Positions 31,661 to 39,599 of a stretch of 58,716 nt of DNA are shown here, one piece after another. Position numbers and translations under genes: made by a program. Source of the DNA: Candidatus Saccharimonadota bacterium (lineage in GTDB: Bacteria; Patescibacteriota; Saccharimonadia; Saccharimonadales; Saccharimonadaceae); assembly GCA_017460225.1 (NCBI GenBank), contig JAFUBM010000007.1, positions 1 to 58,716 of the forward strand, written 5' to 3'. Position 1 is the first letter of the stretch, and every line of letters starts with the position of its first letter. A model generated the notes under the pieces. The model saw only the letters and a list, made by a program, of their open reading frames with translations. It was not told where the DNA came from and did not search any database.

Positions 31661-33082
31661 ATGGACGAACAAGAAAAAATTGAACGATTGCGTGAAATCC
31701 GGTTGATTATCACGGAAGTGCTGATGTTTGTGGCGGTGGTGGCGCTGGTGGGGGTTTTGACGCTGGTTGTGATGGGGTATTCGTTTAATCTAAAGGGGAT
31801 TTCTCGGGAGGATGAGGAGCTGGTGGAGCGGACGGGGCTGGTGCAGATCTCTTCCCTACCTACGGGAGCCACGATTACGCTGGACGGCGAAGTGCCGCTA
31901 CTTTTACGGACAAACGGGAGCCGGACGATGCGCGTGGGCGAACATACGATTACCTTATCTAGAGAGGGATATGATACTTGGGAGAAGACAGTGACGGTCT
32001 CGGAGGGGATGATGTACCGGATAAATTACCCGCGGTTGTTCCTGAAGGAGCGAGAGACGGAGACGGTATTAGAGCTGAAGCCGGCAGAGGCGGTGGCAGT
32101 GTCGCCGAATAAGGAAAAGATGCTAATAGTGCAGGAGGGCAGGCTGTATTATATAGAGCTGAACTCCGCAAAGCCGGTCCTAAAACCGATAGTTTTGAAA
32201 GACACTGAGGGTAATGTTGTAAAAATTACAACATTGACCGGTGTGGAATGGAGTGGAAACTCGGAGAGAGTCTTGGGCCTGCTAAACGGAAAGCGCGTGG
32301 TCTTTAGCGTGCGGAGTACGGCGGACGTGGTGGAGCTGGCGGGCGAATATCGAGAGGTGACCTTTGAGACGGAAGCAGGAGAGCGACTACTGCTGCTAAG
32401 GCAAACGGGAGAGCTAGTGGAGTTTGACCTAAGGACAAAGAGTTTTACGGCGTTAGCCAAGAACGTAGTGCGGTATGATAACGATGGCGATAGAATCTTG
32501 TATCTAACTACTACAAAAGACCCGGAGACGGAGGAAGAAAAGTATGAGGTCAGGGCACTGAGGATTGGCGCGGCGGAGAGCTACCTGGTGCGATACACGA
32601 CGAATCCGGAAGCGCAGATCCGGACGATGCGCTACTTTGAAGATACTTATTATGGCATCCTGGATGCGGGGAAGCTAAAGGTATATTATTCTGCTACGTG
32701 GGCCGATGCGGAATGGGGGATAGAGAAAGTCTTTGAGGCGGAGGTGGGGGAGAACGCCGGGAAACTAGAGAAACGAGGCAAAGGTATGGTGTTTGCCCTG
32801 GAGGCAGACAGAGAGGGTGGGCACTACGCGGAGGTGTTTGATATCGAGGCGATGAAACTAACGGGCTTTATGCTAACGGGTAAGACGGGGTGGATTGATG
32901 AATATCTGAGATTTGTCACTAGAGACGGGAAGCTGGAGGTGGTAGACTATGACGGGCTAAACCAGCGCGTCTTGACGGAAGAGGGGGTTGATGCGGAGGG
33001 GCTAGTGACGATTTCTGGGAATAGCCGCTATCTGTATTATTTTACGACTAATGGGGCGCTAGTGAGAGAAAAAATCAACTAA
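31661..33082 (+). CDS. PEGA-domain, beta-propeller-like membrane protein
   Basis: 473 residues. A charged N-terminus, a membrane segment (about 17-40, VLMFVAVVALVGVLTLVVMGY), then a PEGA domain (about 65-115: ISSLPTGATITLDGEVP ... VGEHTITLSREGYDTWEKTVTV), followed by repeated beta stretches of WD/TolB-like character (AVSPNKEKMLIV, GVEWSGNSERVLGLL, TISGNSRYLYYF). PEGA domains are linked to surface-layer structures; propellers usually bind partners. The segment NVVKITTL (about 185-192) is encoded by the palindrome at 32215, which also occurs in murG. A bidirectional terminator follows the stop. Confidence 0.78.
   Translation: MDEQEKIERLREIRLIITEVLMFVAVVALVGVLTLVVMGYSFNLKGISREDEELVERTGLVQISSLPTGATITLDGEVPLLLRTNGSRTMRVGEHTITLSREGYDTWEKTVTVSEGMMYRINYPRLFLKERETETVLELKPAEAVAVSPNKEKMLIVQEGRLYYIELNSAKPVLKPIVLKDTEGNVVKITTLTGVEWSGNSERVLGLLNGKRVVFSVRSTADVVELAGEYREVTFETEAGERLLLLRQTGELVEFDLRTKSFTALAKNVVRYDNDGDRILYLTTTKDPETEEEKYEVRALRIGAAESYLVRYTTNPEAQIRTMRYFEDTYYGILDAGKLKVYYSATWADAEWGIEKVFEAEVGENAGKLEKRGKGMVFALEADREGGHYAEVFDIEAMKLTGFMLTGKTGWIDEYLRFVTRDGKLEVVDYDGLNQRVLTEEGVDAEGLVTISGNSRYLYYFTTNGALVREKIN
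32215..32233. repeat. 19-bp palindrome TGTTGTAAAAATTACAACA, copy 2 (in the PEGA gene)
   Basis: Same sequence and reading frame as at 2-20. Here the symmetry extends two more bases each way (AA before, TT after), giving 10-bp arms. Confidence 0.75.
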
Positions 33083-33108
33083 AATAACCCCCAGAGAGGG
33101 GGTTATTT
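33081..33108. terminator. Bidirectional terminator between PEGA gene and ribosomal operon
   Basis: AAATAACCCCC pairs with GGGGGTTATTT around AGAGA. It can end the PEGA gene (plus) and the S10-type operon (minus). An (AT)10-type run at 33110-33130 abuts it and the rpsH stop. Confidence 0.85.
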
Positions 33109-33128
33109 GATATATATATATATATATA

Positions 33129-33530
33129 TTACCAGACCTTGACGAGGACTTCGCCGCCGAGGTGGGCTTTGACGGCCTGTTGGCCGGTCATCAGACCCTT
33201 AGGAGTCGAGACGAGGACGAGGCCGCGGCCGGACTTAACCTTGGGGATTTCGGCGCTGGTGACGTAGACGCGACGACCCGGCTTGGAGACCTTGGCGATT
33301 TCGTGAATCGCAGGGGCTTTGCCAGCTTCCGCGAGGGTAACGTGGAGGGTATTGCGAGGAGAGTGGTCAAGAATCTCATAATCGAAGAGATAACCAGCCT
33401 GCTTGAGACAGTCAACAACGGCAACTTTGAGCTTGGACGTTGGGACGTAGATCTCATTCTTCCCTACCAGGATGTTGTTGCGGATGCGGGTTAAGAGGTC
33501 AGCGATTTGATCGGTGGTTTGAATAGACAT
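33129..33530 (-). CDS. rpsH: 30S ribosomal protein S8 (uS8)
   Basis: 133 residues, usual length. Binds 16S rRNA early in 30S assembly. Typical starts and ends are visible: DQIADLLTRIRNN (about 6-18), ISKPGRRVYV as VSKPGRRVYV, and GLVLVSTPKGLMTGQQAVKAHLGGEVLVKVW (C-terminus, given in full in the sequence), the signature STxKGLMTxxxA. Last gene of the operon: instead of rplF, rplR and rpsE, an AT run and a bidirectional terminator follow, so the usual spc part is absent here. Confidence 0.95.
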   Translation of the reverse strand: MSIQTTDQIADLLTRIRNNILVGKNEIYVPTSKLKVAVVDCLKQAGYLFDYEILDHSPRNTLHVTLAEAGKAPAIHEIAKVSKPGRRVYVTSAEIPKVKSGRGLVLVSTPKGLMTGQQAVKAHLGGEVLVKVW

Positions 33531-33545
33531 ATCTTCTCCTTTCTC

Positions 33546-33815
33546 CTACCAGCTACTCTTGGTTACGCCAGGGATTTCTCCCTTTGAGGCTTTTTCACGG
33601 AAGGTAATACGGCTCATACCGAAGCGGCGCATATAACCACGCGGGCGACCGTCTAGCATATCACGGTTTTTGAGGCGCGTGATAGAAGAGTTGCGCGGGA
33701 GCTTCTGGAGACCTTCGAGGTCGCCAGCGGCTTTGAGCGCGGCACGCTTAGCTTTATATTGTTCGTACATTTTAGCGCGTTTTTGATCGCGGAGGACGGC
33801 GGATTTCTTAGCCAT
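33546..33815 (-). CDS. rpsN: 30S ribosomal protein S14 (uS14), zinc-free type
   Basis: 89 residues. Contains [34 protein letters not shown] (split: [33 protein letters not shown]), ending IPGVTKSSW, the standard C-terminus. There are no cysteines, so this is the long C-minus form that does not bind zinc, not the 61-residue zinc form. Overlaps the rplE stop by one base (33815), implying coupling. Confidence 0.95.
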   Translation of the reverse strand: MAKKSAVLRDQKRAKMYEQYKAKRAALKAAGDLEGLQKLPRNSSITRLKNRDMLDGRPRGYMRRFGMSRITFREKASKGEIPGVTKSSW

Positions 33816-34402
33816 TACTTGTCCTCCTTTTTCTCAAACGGCATACCTAGCATTTCTAGCAACTTTTTGCTTCCTTCCTTGGAGCCATTTTTAATAATAA
33901 AGGTGACTTCGAGACCGTGCAAGACGGCAGAGTCTTCAAAGGTGATTTCTGGGAAAACGGTTTGTTCGCGGAGACCGAGGGAGTAGTTGCCCTTGGCGTC
34001 GAACGAAGTGGTCGGGACGCCGTGGAAGTCACGGACGTGCGGGAGAGCCACGTTGATCAAGCGGTCGACAAACTCGTACATCTTGTCGTTGCGAAGGGTA
34101 ACGAGGTAGCCAACCGGAGCGCCCATGCCTTTGCGAATCTTAAAGGTGGCGATGGACTTCTTGGCGAGGCGAGAAGTGGGCGCTTGGCCGGTGATTTTCT
34201 CGAGGGTGAGCTCGACGGTCTCGGTGAAACGCTTGTCTTCACGTTTTTTGCCGACGCCGGCAGAGACAACGACTTTGGTAAGACGCGGGACTTGGTTGAT
34301 GTTTTTAAGGCCCAACTCTTTTTGGAGCTTCTGCTCGATGTCGGAGACGTAAAGCTCTTTTAAGCGAGGGATGTATTTGTCCGTAGTTTTCTTGGTAGCC
34401 AT
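33815..34402 (-). CDS. rplE: 50S ribosomal protein L5 (uL5)
   Basis: 195 residues; binds 5S rRNA and contacts the P-site tRNA. Shows [17 protein letters not shown] (normally VVNmGvG), [35 protein letters not shown] in two adjacent pieces, and [17 protein letters not shown] short N-terminal extension ([19 protein letters not shown]) is normal. It begins one base after rplN with no rplX (uL24) between them, which is not the usual order. Confidence 0.95.
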   Translation of the reverse strand: MATKKTTDKYIPRLKELYVSDIEQKLQKELGLKNINQVPRLTKVVVSAGVGKKREDKRFTETVELTLEKITGQAPTSRLAKKSIATFKIRKGMGAPVGYLVTLRNDKMYEFVDRLINVALPHVRDFHGVPTTSFDAKGNYSLGLREQTVFPEITFEDSAVLHGLEVTFIIKNGSKEGSKKLLEMLGMPFEKKEDK

Positions 34403-34403
34403 A

Positions 34404-34772
34404 TTAGAGCACCTCCGGAGCTAAGCTGATAATCTTAGTAAAGCCGAGGTCGCGCAGCTCACGCGGAACCGGGCCAAAGACACGAGTACCACGCGGGGTT
34501 TTATCGTCGTTGACGAGGACCGCGGCGTTGTCGTCGAAGCGGATGGTGGAACCGTCCGGACGGCGAATCTGCTGGCGGGTGCGGACGATGACGGCGCGGA
34601 CGACAGCCTTTTTCTTGACGCCACCGGTAGGGGAAGCGTCTTTGACGCTGCAGGTCACGATGTCGCCAACGCGGGCATAGCGAGCGCGAGTGCCGCCGAG
34701 GACGCGAATAACGCCGAGCTCCTTGGCGCCACTGTTGTCGGCAACCTTAAGTCTAGTTTCTTGTTGAATCAT
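34404..34772 (-). CDS. rplN: 50S ribosomal protein L14 (uL14)
   Basis: 122 residues, the usual length. Signature [19 protein letters not shown] at the N-terminus, [20 protein letters not shown], ALVxxxR-type [28 protein letters not shown] and [24 protein letters not shown] (24 residues, shown here only as start FGPVPRELR and end SLAPEVL). It lies at the subunit interface. Start overlaps the rpsQ stop (TAATG). Confidence 0.96.
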   Translation of the reverse strand: MIQQETRLKVADNSGAKELGVIRVLGGTRARYARVGDIVTCSVKDASPTGGVKKKAVVRAVIVRTRQQIRRPDGSTIRFDDNAAVLVNDDKTPRGTRVFGPVPRELRDLGFTKIISLAPEVL

Positions 34773-35092
34773 TATTTCTCTCCTTCTTGAGACTCAGCCT
34801 CGACAGTGCCTTGGAAGGCGTCGGTGGCTTCTTCTTTCAGCTCGACCGAGCCGTGGGAACGCTCAAGGACCTTGACTAAGCGGAAGCTTTTGGTCTTGGA
34901 GAGCGGGCGGCAGGAAGCGATTTCGACCTTATCGCCGAGGTGAGCTTCGTTGTTCTCATCGTGGGCAGTGTATTTACGAGTCTTCGTGTACTGCTTGCGA
35001 TAGAGAGGGTGGGTTTCGCGACTTTCGATGGAGACTGTGATGGTCTTGTCACGCTTATCGGAAGAGACGATCCCGACTAATGTGTGTGCCAT
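34772..35092 (-). CDS. rpsQ: 30S ribosomal protein S17 (uS17)
   Basis: 106 residues, with a C-terminal extension of about 20 acidic residues beyond the core. Core motifs: [47 protein letters not shown] (in part), [17 protein letters not shown]. Primary 16S rRNA binder. It follows rplP after only two bases; rpmC (uL29), which normally sits here, is absent. Confidence 0.95.
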   Translation of the reverse strand: MAHTLVGIVSSDKRDKTITVSIESRETHPLYRKQYTKTRKYTAHDENNEAHLGDKVEIASCRPLSKTKSFRLVKVLERSHGSVELKEEATDAFQGTVEAESQEGEK

Positions 35093-35094
35093 GG

Positions 35095-35514
35095 TTAGAA
35101 CTCCTCTTTCTTAATAATTTTGGTACGAACCGGTAATTTGTGGCCAGCGAGGCGAAGCGCTTCTTTGGCTTGCTCCTCGGTGACATCGGCGATTTCGAAC
35201 ATAACGGTGCCAGCTTTGACCTTGGCGACGTAGAACTGAGGCTCGCCTTTGCCGCTACCCATTTTGACGTCGAGCGGCTTCTTGGTAACCGGGGTGTGCG
35301 GGAAGATGCGAATCCAGATTTTGCCACCGCGCTTGATGTAGCGAGTGATGGCTTGACGGGCGGCCTCGATCTGGCGAGAGGTAACGCGCTCGTTTTGGAG
35401 CGACATTAGACCGTAATCACCAAACGCAACGGTGTTGCAACGAGTGGCGACGCCTTCGTTCTTGCCCTTGCGGACCTTGCGGTGGGCGGTTTTCTTTGGA
35501 AGTAGAATAGCCAT
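35095..35514 (-). CDS. rplP: 50S ribosomal protein L16 (uL16)
   Basis: About 139 residues. Start [21 protein letters not shown] (ATG 35514) matches the family N-terminus MLxPKRxKxRKxxRG; an upstream in-frame ATG at 35550 would overlap rpsC and adds non-family residues. Also seen: [27 protein letters not shown] (in pieces), [35 protein letters not shown]. Organises the A-site side of the 50S subunit. Confidence 0.96.
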   Translation of the reverse strand: MAILLPKKTAHRKVRKGKNEGVATRCNTVAFGDYGLMSLQNERVTSRQIEAARQAITRYIKRGGKIWIRIFPHTPVTKKPLDVKMGSGKGEPQFYVAKVKAGTVMFEIADVTEEQAKEALRLAGHKLPVRTKIIKKEEF

Positions 35515-35515
35515 A

Positions 35516-36142
35516 TTATTTCTCCCCCTTGTAGATCCAGACTTTGACACCTACGATACCAGCGATGGTCGGGGCGTGGTGGCAGTAGAAGTCGATGTCG
35601 GCGCGGAGAGTATGGAGAGGGACGGAGCCTTCGATAAATTTCTCGCGGCGAGACATCTCAGCGCCGTTCAAACGGCCGGAGACTTCGATGCGGACACCCT
35701 GAGCGCCAGCAGACATGGTGGACTGGCAGGCCATCTTGACGGCGCGGCGGAAGTTCATCCGCTTACCGAGCTGGAAGCCGATATTCTCGGCGACGAGCTT
35801 GGCGCAAAGTTCGGGTTTTTTAACTTCTTCGACATTGATGCGGATAGGACCAGAAACGATTTTTTCTAGCTCTTTCTTGAGTTCGTTGATGCCGGCACCT
35901 TGTTTACCGATAACCGCGCCAGCCTTGGCGGTGGCGATGGTGATGGTGGTGAGGTTCGCAGAACGTTCAATGTTGATGCGAGCGATGGTCGGGCGCGCTT
36001 TGAAGCGGTCTTCGATCAGCTCGCGGATTTTGATGTCTTCAATCAGCCAGTGCTTGAAGTCCGTCTTCTTGGTAAACCACTTAGACGACCAATCTTTGCT
36101 GACTTGGAGACGGTAGGAGATAGGATTAACTTTTTGTCCCAT
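35516..36142 (-). CDS. rpsC: 30S ribosomal protein S3 (uS3)
   Basis: 208 residues. N-terminal MGQKVNPISYRLQ, then a KH type 2 domain (AKAGAVIGKQGAGINELKKEL, GxxG as GKQG) and the C-terminal domain with QSTMSAGAQGVRIEVSGRLNGAEMSR (in two pieces) and ADIDFYCHHAPTIAGIVGVKVWIYKG. Lines the mRNA entry channel. The ATG overlaps the rplV stop. Confidence 0.96.
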   Translation of the reverse strand: MGQKVNPISYRLQVSKDWSSKWFTKKTDFKHWLIEDIKIRELIEDRFKARPTIARINIERSANLTTITIATAKAGAVIGKQGAGINELKKELEKIVSGPIRINVEEVKKPELCAKLVAENIGFQLGKRMNFRRAVKMACQSTMSAGAQGVRIEVSGRLNGAEMSRREKFIEGSVPLHTLRADIDFYCHHAPTIAGIVGVKVWIYKGEK

Positions 36143-36546
36143 TATTTCTTCTCCTCTTTCTCTGCTTTCTTTTCTGCAGGTTTAGCAGCTTTCTTTGCTT
36201 TCTCCTCGCCAGCAACTTCGACAAAGATGTTGGAGGAGACGCGTTCAAACGGGAGGGCGCGACCGCGGGAAGCCGGGACGTAGCGGCGGATACGAGTACC
36301 AGCCGTGACAGAGATCCGGGCGATGCGGATGGTCTTGGGGTTGATAGAGACCGGACCGTTTAAGAGGTTAGCGTTGGCGGACTCGACAGCCTTAAGGACG
36401 GCGCGAGCGGCGCGGCGCGGGGTGTGTTCCAAAATTACGACAGCGTCGGCGACGTAACGGTCGCGGACGAGCGACGCAACGACGGAAGTCTTGCGCGGCA
36501 TGGAGTCGACGCCTTTGATGTAGGCGTGGGCAAACTTAGTGGCCAT
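36142..36546 (-). CDS. rplV: 50S ribosomal protein L22 (uL22)
   Basis: 134 residues. Core motifs: RKTSVVASLVRDRYVADAVVIL, RRAARAVLKAVESANANLL, AGTRIRRYVPASRGRALPF. The exit-tunnel hairpin region is present. The C-terminus is a Lys/Ala/Glu-rich tail (AKKAAKPAEKKAEKEEKK), as also seen in rplW here. Overlaps rpsS and rpsC by single bases. Confidence 0.95.
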   Translation of the reverse strand: MATKFAHAYIKGVDSMPRKTSVVASLVRDRYVADAVVILEHTPRRAARAVLKAVESANANLLNGPVSINPKTIRIARISVTAGTRIRRYVPASRGRALPFERVSSNIFVEVAGEEKAKKAAKPAEKKAEKEEKK

Positions 36547-36839
36547 TATGCGTCTCCTTTCGCGGCAGCGGCTTCGGCGGCTTTCTTGCCACCGTGGCGC
36601 TTAAACTTACGGGTAGGGGCGAACTCTCCGAGCTTGTGACCAACCATGTTCTCGCTGATAAGGACGGGGACGTGGGTCTTACCGTTGTGGACGGCGATGG
36701 TGCGACCAACCATCTCCGGGGAGATAGTGGAGTAGCGCGCCCAGGTCTTGACGACGGTACGGTCTTCTAGGGAGAGGGCCTTAATCTTCTTTTCTAGCTT
36801 GTAGTCCACAAAGGGGCCTTTTTTCAAACTACGAGACAT
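36546..36839 (-). CDS. rpsS: 30S ribosomal protein S19 (uS19)
   Basis: 97 residues. [50 protein letters not shown] (in part), [22 protein letters not shown] are diagnostic. Sits in the 30S head with S13. Shares a base with both neighbours. Confidence 0.97.
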   Translation of the reverse strand: MSRSLKKGPFVDYKLEKKIKALSLEDRTVVKTWARYSTISPEMVGRTIAVHNGKTHVPVLISENMVGHKLGEFAPTRKFKRHGGKKAAEAAAAKGDA

Positions 36840-37675
36840 TATTTCCTCTTTCCTTCGTGACGACTACGCACGATCATTTTATTAGTTTTCTTGTTATGAC
36901 GAGTACGGTAACCCAAGGTGAGCTGACCCCACGGAGTACGCGGAGCTTTGCCGGAGCCGTGGCGACCGCCGTCACCACCACCGTGCGGGTGGTCGGTAGC
37001 GTTCATCACGACACCACGGACGGTCGGGCGGATGCCTTTGCGGCGACGACGACCGGCAGCACCTTGCTTGACGTTTTGATGCTGGAGGTTGCCAACGGTA
37101 CCGATGGAAGCTTCGCAAGTCTCAAGGACCTTGCGGACTTCGCCGGAAGGCATCTTAAGGGTGGCGTAGCCATCTTCGCGAGCCATGAGCTGAGCGGAAG
37201 AGCCAGCGGCACGGACCATTTGGGCGCCGCGACCCGGAGTGAGCTCGATAGCGTAGACAAACGTACCAACTGGGATGTTGGACAGAGGCATACGGTTGGA
37301 GGCTTCGACCGGGACGTCTTTGCCGGTGGCGAAAGTGGCGCCTTTTTGCATATTGGTGTCGGCGAGGACGTAGTAGTAGACGCCGTTTTGGTCCTTGACG
37401 CGAGCGATACGTGCGCTACGGTTTGGATCGTACTCGATTTCTTCGACGGTGAGCTTTAAGCCCTCGGGAAGATTATGAGTGAGCAAGCGGTAATGGCGCT
37501 TGACGCCGCCGCCACGATGGCGAACAGTGATGCGGCCTTGGTTGTTTTTGCCGGCTTGCTGTTTTTTGGCGAGGGTGAGAGACTTCAGCGGCTTTTTGGT
37601 GGTGATGCCATCAAAATCCTGAGTAGTCTTCTGACGCTGCGCCGGAGTAGTTGGGCGATAAGCTTGGATACTCAT
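36839..37675 (-). CDS. rplB: 50S ribosomal protein L2 (uL2)
   Basis: 278 residues, typical. RNA-binding and peptidyl-transferase-supporting protein. Seen: [53 protein letters not shown], and [20 protein letters not shown], which contains the conserved histidine-rich loop near the PTC (normally NPVDHPHGGGEGR). It ends in a basic tail RSRHEGKRK. Confidence 0.97.
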   Translation of the reverse strand: MSIQAYRPTTPAQRQKTTQDFDGITTKKPLKSLTLAKKQQAGKNNQGRITVRHRGGGVKRHYRLLTHNLPEGLKLTVEEIEYDPNRSARIARVKDQNGVYYYVLADTNMQKGATFATGKDVPVEASNRMPLSNIPVGTFVYAIELTPGRGAQMVRAAGSSAQLMAREDGYATLKMPSGEVRKVLETCEASIGTVGNLQHQNVKQGAAGRRRRKGIRPTVRGVVMNATDHPHGGGDGGRHGSGKAPRTPWGQLTLGYRTRHNKKTNKMIVRSRHEGKRK

Positions 37676-38157
37676 TATTTGTTCTCCTTGCCGGCATTCT
37701 TGTCAGCTTTGGCCGGTTTCTTAGCGGCTTTGGCTTCCTTTGCGTCGGCGGTTTTAGCGGCCTTTTTGGCCGGTTTTGCTTCTTTGGTGTCTTCAGTCTG
37801 GAAGACGGCGATGGAATTGCCTTCGGCGAGAGTAACGTAGGCGAGCTTGTGATCGCGGCGGAAGCTGGTGCCAGGATAGGCGTGCTTGCCTTTGCTAAAC
37901 TTGCACTTTTTGCCCTTGCGGGTCAGGACGCGGACATCGACGACCTTGACGTTGTAATCTTTGGCGACGCGAGCGGCGATAGACTGTTTGGTCTCGCCGA
38001 GGCCGACAAAGAAGGCGTAGGTGCGCTCAGTCTGGGCGCGGTAGGTCTTCTCGGTGGCGCGAGGAGCGAGGAGCTGCGGCGTCACAACGGCGTCGGTCTT
38101 CTTCTCGGTCTTCTTCTCGGTCTTCTTGGTGGTTTTGACAGTAGTTTTCTCAGCCAT
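37675..38157 (-). CDS. rplW: 50S ribosomal protein L23 (uL23) with N- and C-terminal extensions
   Basis: About 160 residues against roughly 95-100 for the bacterial core. The core (about 25-120) shows LLAPRATEKTYRAQTERTYAFFVG, KQSIAARVAKDYNVKVVDVRVLTRKGK and FRRDHKLAYVTLAEGNSI, with several joined here from the frame. A Lys/Thr-rich N-terminus (KTTVKTTKKTEKKTEKKTD) and an Ala/Lys-rich C-terminal tail (AKPAKKAAKTADAKEAKAAK) are added. It sits at the exit tunnel and docks SRP and trigger factor. Start ATG 38157 lies right after the rplD stop. Confidence 0.93.
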   Translation of the reverse strand: MAEKTTVKTTKKTEKKTEKKTDAVVTPQLLAPRATEKTYRAQTERTYAFFVGLGETKQSIAARVAKDYNVKVVDVRVLTRKGKKCKFSKGKHAYPGTSFRRDHKLAYVTLAEGNSIAVFQTEDTKEAKPAKKAAKTADAKEAKAAKKPAKADKNAGKENK

Positions 38158-38159
38158 GG

Positions 38160-38765
38160 TTATTTCTCCTCTCCGATCAGCCAAGCTTCAAGGGATTTTA
38201 GAGCGGCGGTCTCAAAGACAACGGCGTCGGCGTTCATGATGTCGAAGACGTTGAGGTAAGTGCTGCGGACGAGCTTGACGTTCTCGAGGTTGTTGGTAGA
38301 GCGGAGGATCTCCGGAGTCTTCTCAGCGACGACGAGCAAAACGGTTTTGTCGGCGAGCTTCAGACCTTCGAGAGCCTGGACGGCGTCTTTGGTCTTGCCG
38401 GTAAGCTTAAGGTCGGTCGTGAAGACGGCCTTGTCGGCGTGCTTCAGGGAAAGAGCTTGGCGAACGGCCAGCTTCTTGGAGCTTTTGGCGACCTTTTTGG
38501 CGAAGTTTTCTTCGCCGGTGCGACCAAAGGCAACACCGCCGTGGCGCCAAATCGGGTTGCGGGTGGAGCCGAAGCGAGCGCGGCCAGTACCCTTTTGTTT
38601 CCAGGGCTTCTTGCCACCACCACGGACTTCGCCACGCTTCAGAGTCTTGGCGTGGGAGGAGCGAGAGTTGGCGAGATAAGCGTCGTAGGCGAGCTTCAAG
38701 AGCTCGTGGTTTTCGACTTTGAGGTCAAAGATTTCTTTGTTGAGTTTTACAGTAGATTCCGCCAT
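38160..38765 (-). CDS. rplD: 50S ribosomal protein L4 (uL4)
   Basis: 201 residues. HAKTLKRGEVRGGGKKPWKQKGTGRARFGSTRNPIWRHGGVAFG (in pieces) is the conserved tunnel loop. Others: FAKKVAKSSKKLAVRQALS, LEGLKLADKTVLLV, NLENVKLVRSTYLNVFDIMNADAVV. It ends 2 bp before rplW and starts 1 bp after rplC. Confidence 0.96.
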   Translation of the reverse strand: MAESTVKLNKEIFDLKVENHELLKLAYDAYLANSRSSHAKTLKRGEVRGGGKKPWKQKGTGRARFGSTRNPIWRHGGVAFGRTGEENFAKKVAKSSKKLAVRQALSLKHADKAVFTTDLKLTGKTKDAVQALEGLKLADKTVLLVVAEKTPEILRSTNNLENVKLVRSTYLNVFDIMNADAVVFETAALKSLEAWLIGEEK

Positions 38766-38766
38766 A

Positions 38767-39384
38767 TTACTCCTTTCCCTCGATCGTTACGGTGCCCTTC
38801 TTGGGGCCAGGGACAGCGCCCTTGAGGCCGAGGAGGTTGTGTTCCTTGTCGATGTAGGCAACGACGAGGTTTTTAACGGTCACTTGGTCGTGACCCATAC
38901 GGCCGGGCATACGCTTGCCTTTGAAGACTTTTTGGGGATACATCGAGCCGATAGAACCGACTTTGCGGATGTCGCCCTTGAAACCGTGGGTGTTGCGGGA
39001 CTCTTGGAAGTTCCAGCGCTTGACGGTACCGGCAAAACCTTTGCCTTTGGAGATGCCAGTAACGGTGACTTTGTCGCCGAGGCTAAAAGCATCGACGGTG
39101 ATAACGTCGCCGAGTTTGACTTCGCCGAGGTCGCCGACGCGGAACTCTTTAAGGACTTTAGGGTTGATATTTTCTCCGGCCTTTTTGACGTGGCCAGAAA
39201 CCGACTTGCTCAGATTCTTACCCTTACCAAACCCAAGCTGCACAGCGTTATAACCATCGGTGTCGACGGTTTTAATCTGAGTCACTGTGGCTGGGCCGGC
39301 TTCGATGATGGTGACGGGGGTCACGACGCCATCGGAACCGATGATTTGGGTCATACCAATTTTGGTGCCGAGAATGACTTGCAT
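38767..39384 (-). CDS. rplC: 50S ribosomal protein L3 (uL3)
   Basis: About 205 residues. Start MQVILGTKIGMTQI (ATG 39384) fits the family; GGAAAGG lies just upstream. The KGKGFAGTVKRWNFQESRNTHG segment is the conserved loop near the PTC, and GSIGSMYPQKVFKGKRMPGRMGHDQVTVKNL (in part) is the usual C-terminal half. First gene of the operon: rpsJ (uS10), which normally precedes it, is not here. A roughly 125-nt leader and a good promoter lie upstream. Confidence 0.96.
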   Translation of the reverse strand: MQVILGTKIGMTQIIGSDGVVTPVTIIEAGPATVTQIKTVDTDGYNAVQLGFGKGKNLSKSVSGHVKKAGENINPKVLKEFRVGDLGEVKLGDVITVDAFSLGDKVTVTGISKGKGFAGTVKRWNFQESRNTHGFKGDIRKVGSIGSMYPQKVFKGKRMPGRMGHDQVTVKNLVVAYIDKEHNLLGLKGAVPGPKKGTVTIEGKE

Positions 39385-39512
39385 TCTTTTCCTTTCCCTT
39401 AAATTTGACATTATTAAATCTAGACTTGTAGGTAGTTTCTTTAGGAGGGTTTCCGTTTAGCAGTTCCCCGTCTAAGACACGCCTGTGCGTCTAGGTATAG
39501 AAATACGTGTAT
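39385..39512 (-). promoter_or_regulatory. Untranslated leader of the ribosomal operon
   Basis: About 125 nt from the predicted start near 39507 to the rplC ATG. It includes an imperfect hairpin (CTAGACGC, loop ACAG, GCGTGTCTTAG) close to the 5' end. It may hold an autoregulatory protein-binding site, as in other S10 operons, but I do not recognise a known motif. Confidence 0.5.
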
Positions 39513-39513
39513 C

Positions 39514-39542
39514 ATTATACCACAGGTTTATAGAGAATACAA
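39514..39542 (-). promoter_or_regulatory. Promoter of the S10-type operon
   Basis: -35 TTGTAT (39537-39542), 17-bp spacer, -10 TATAAT (39514-39519). Confidence 0.88.
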
Positions 39543-39547
39543 GAGGC

Positions 39548-39574
39548 AAAATACCCCCGAAGTGGGGGTATTTT
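39548..39574 (-). terminator. Terminator of rpoBC
   Basis: AAAATACCCCC pairs with GGGGGTATTTT around a 5-nt loop; the stem supplies the T-run. Lies between rpoC and the S10-operon promoter. Confidence 0.87.
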
Positions 39575-39599
39575 GAGCGCGGACGCAACTTCCGAAAAC

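Noticed and set aside
33110-33130. (AT)n run next to rpsH as a phase-variable repeat
   Set aside because: It lies between a terminator and a stop codon, where length change would alter nothing obvious.
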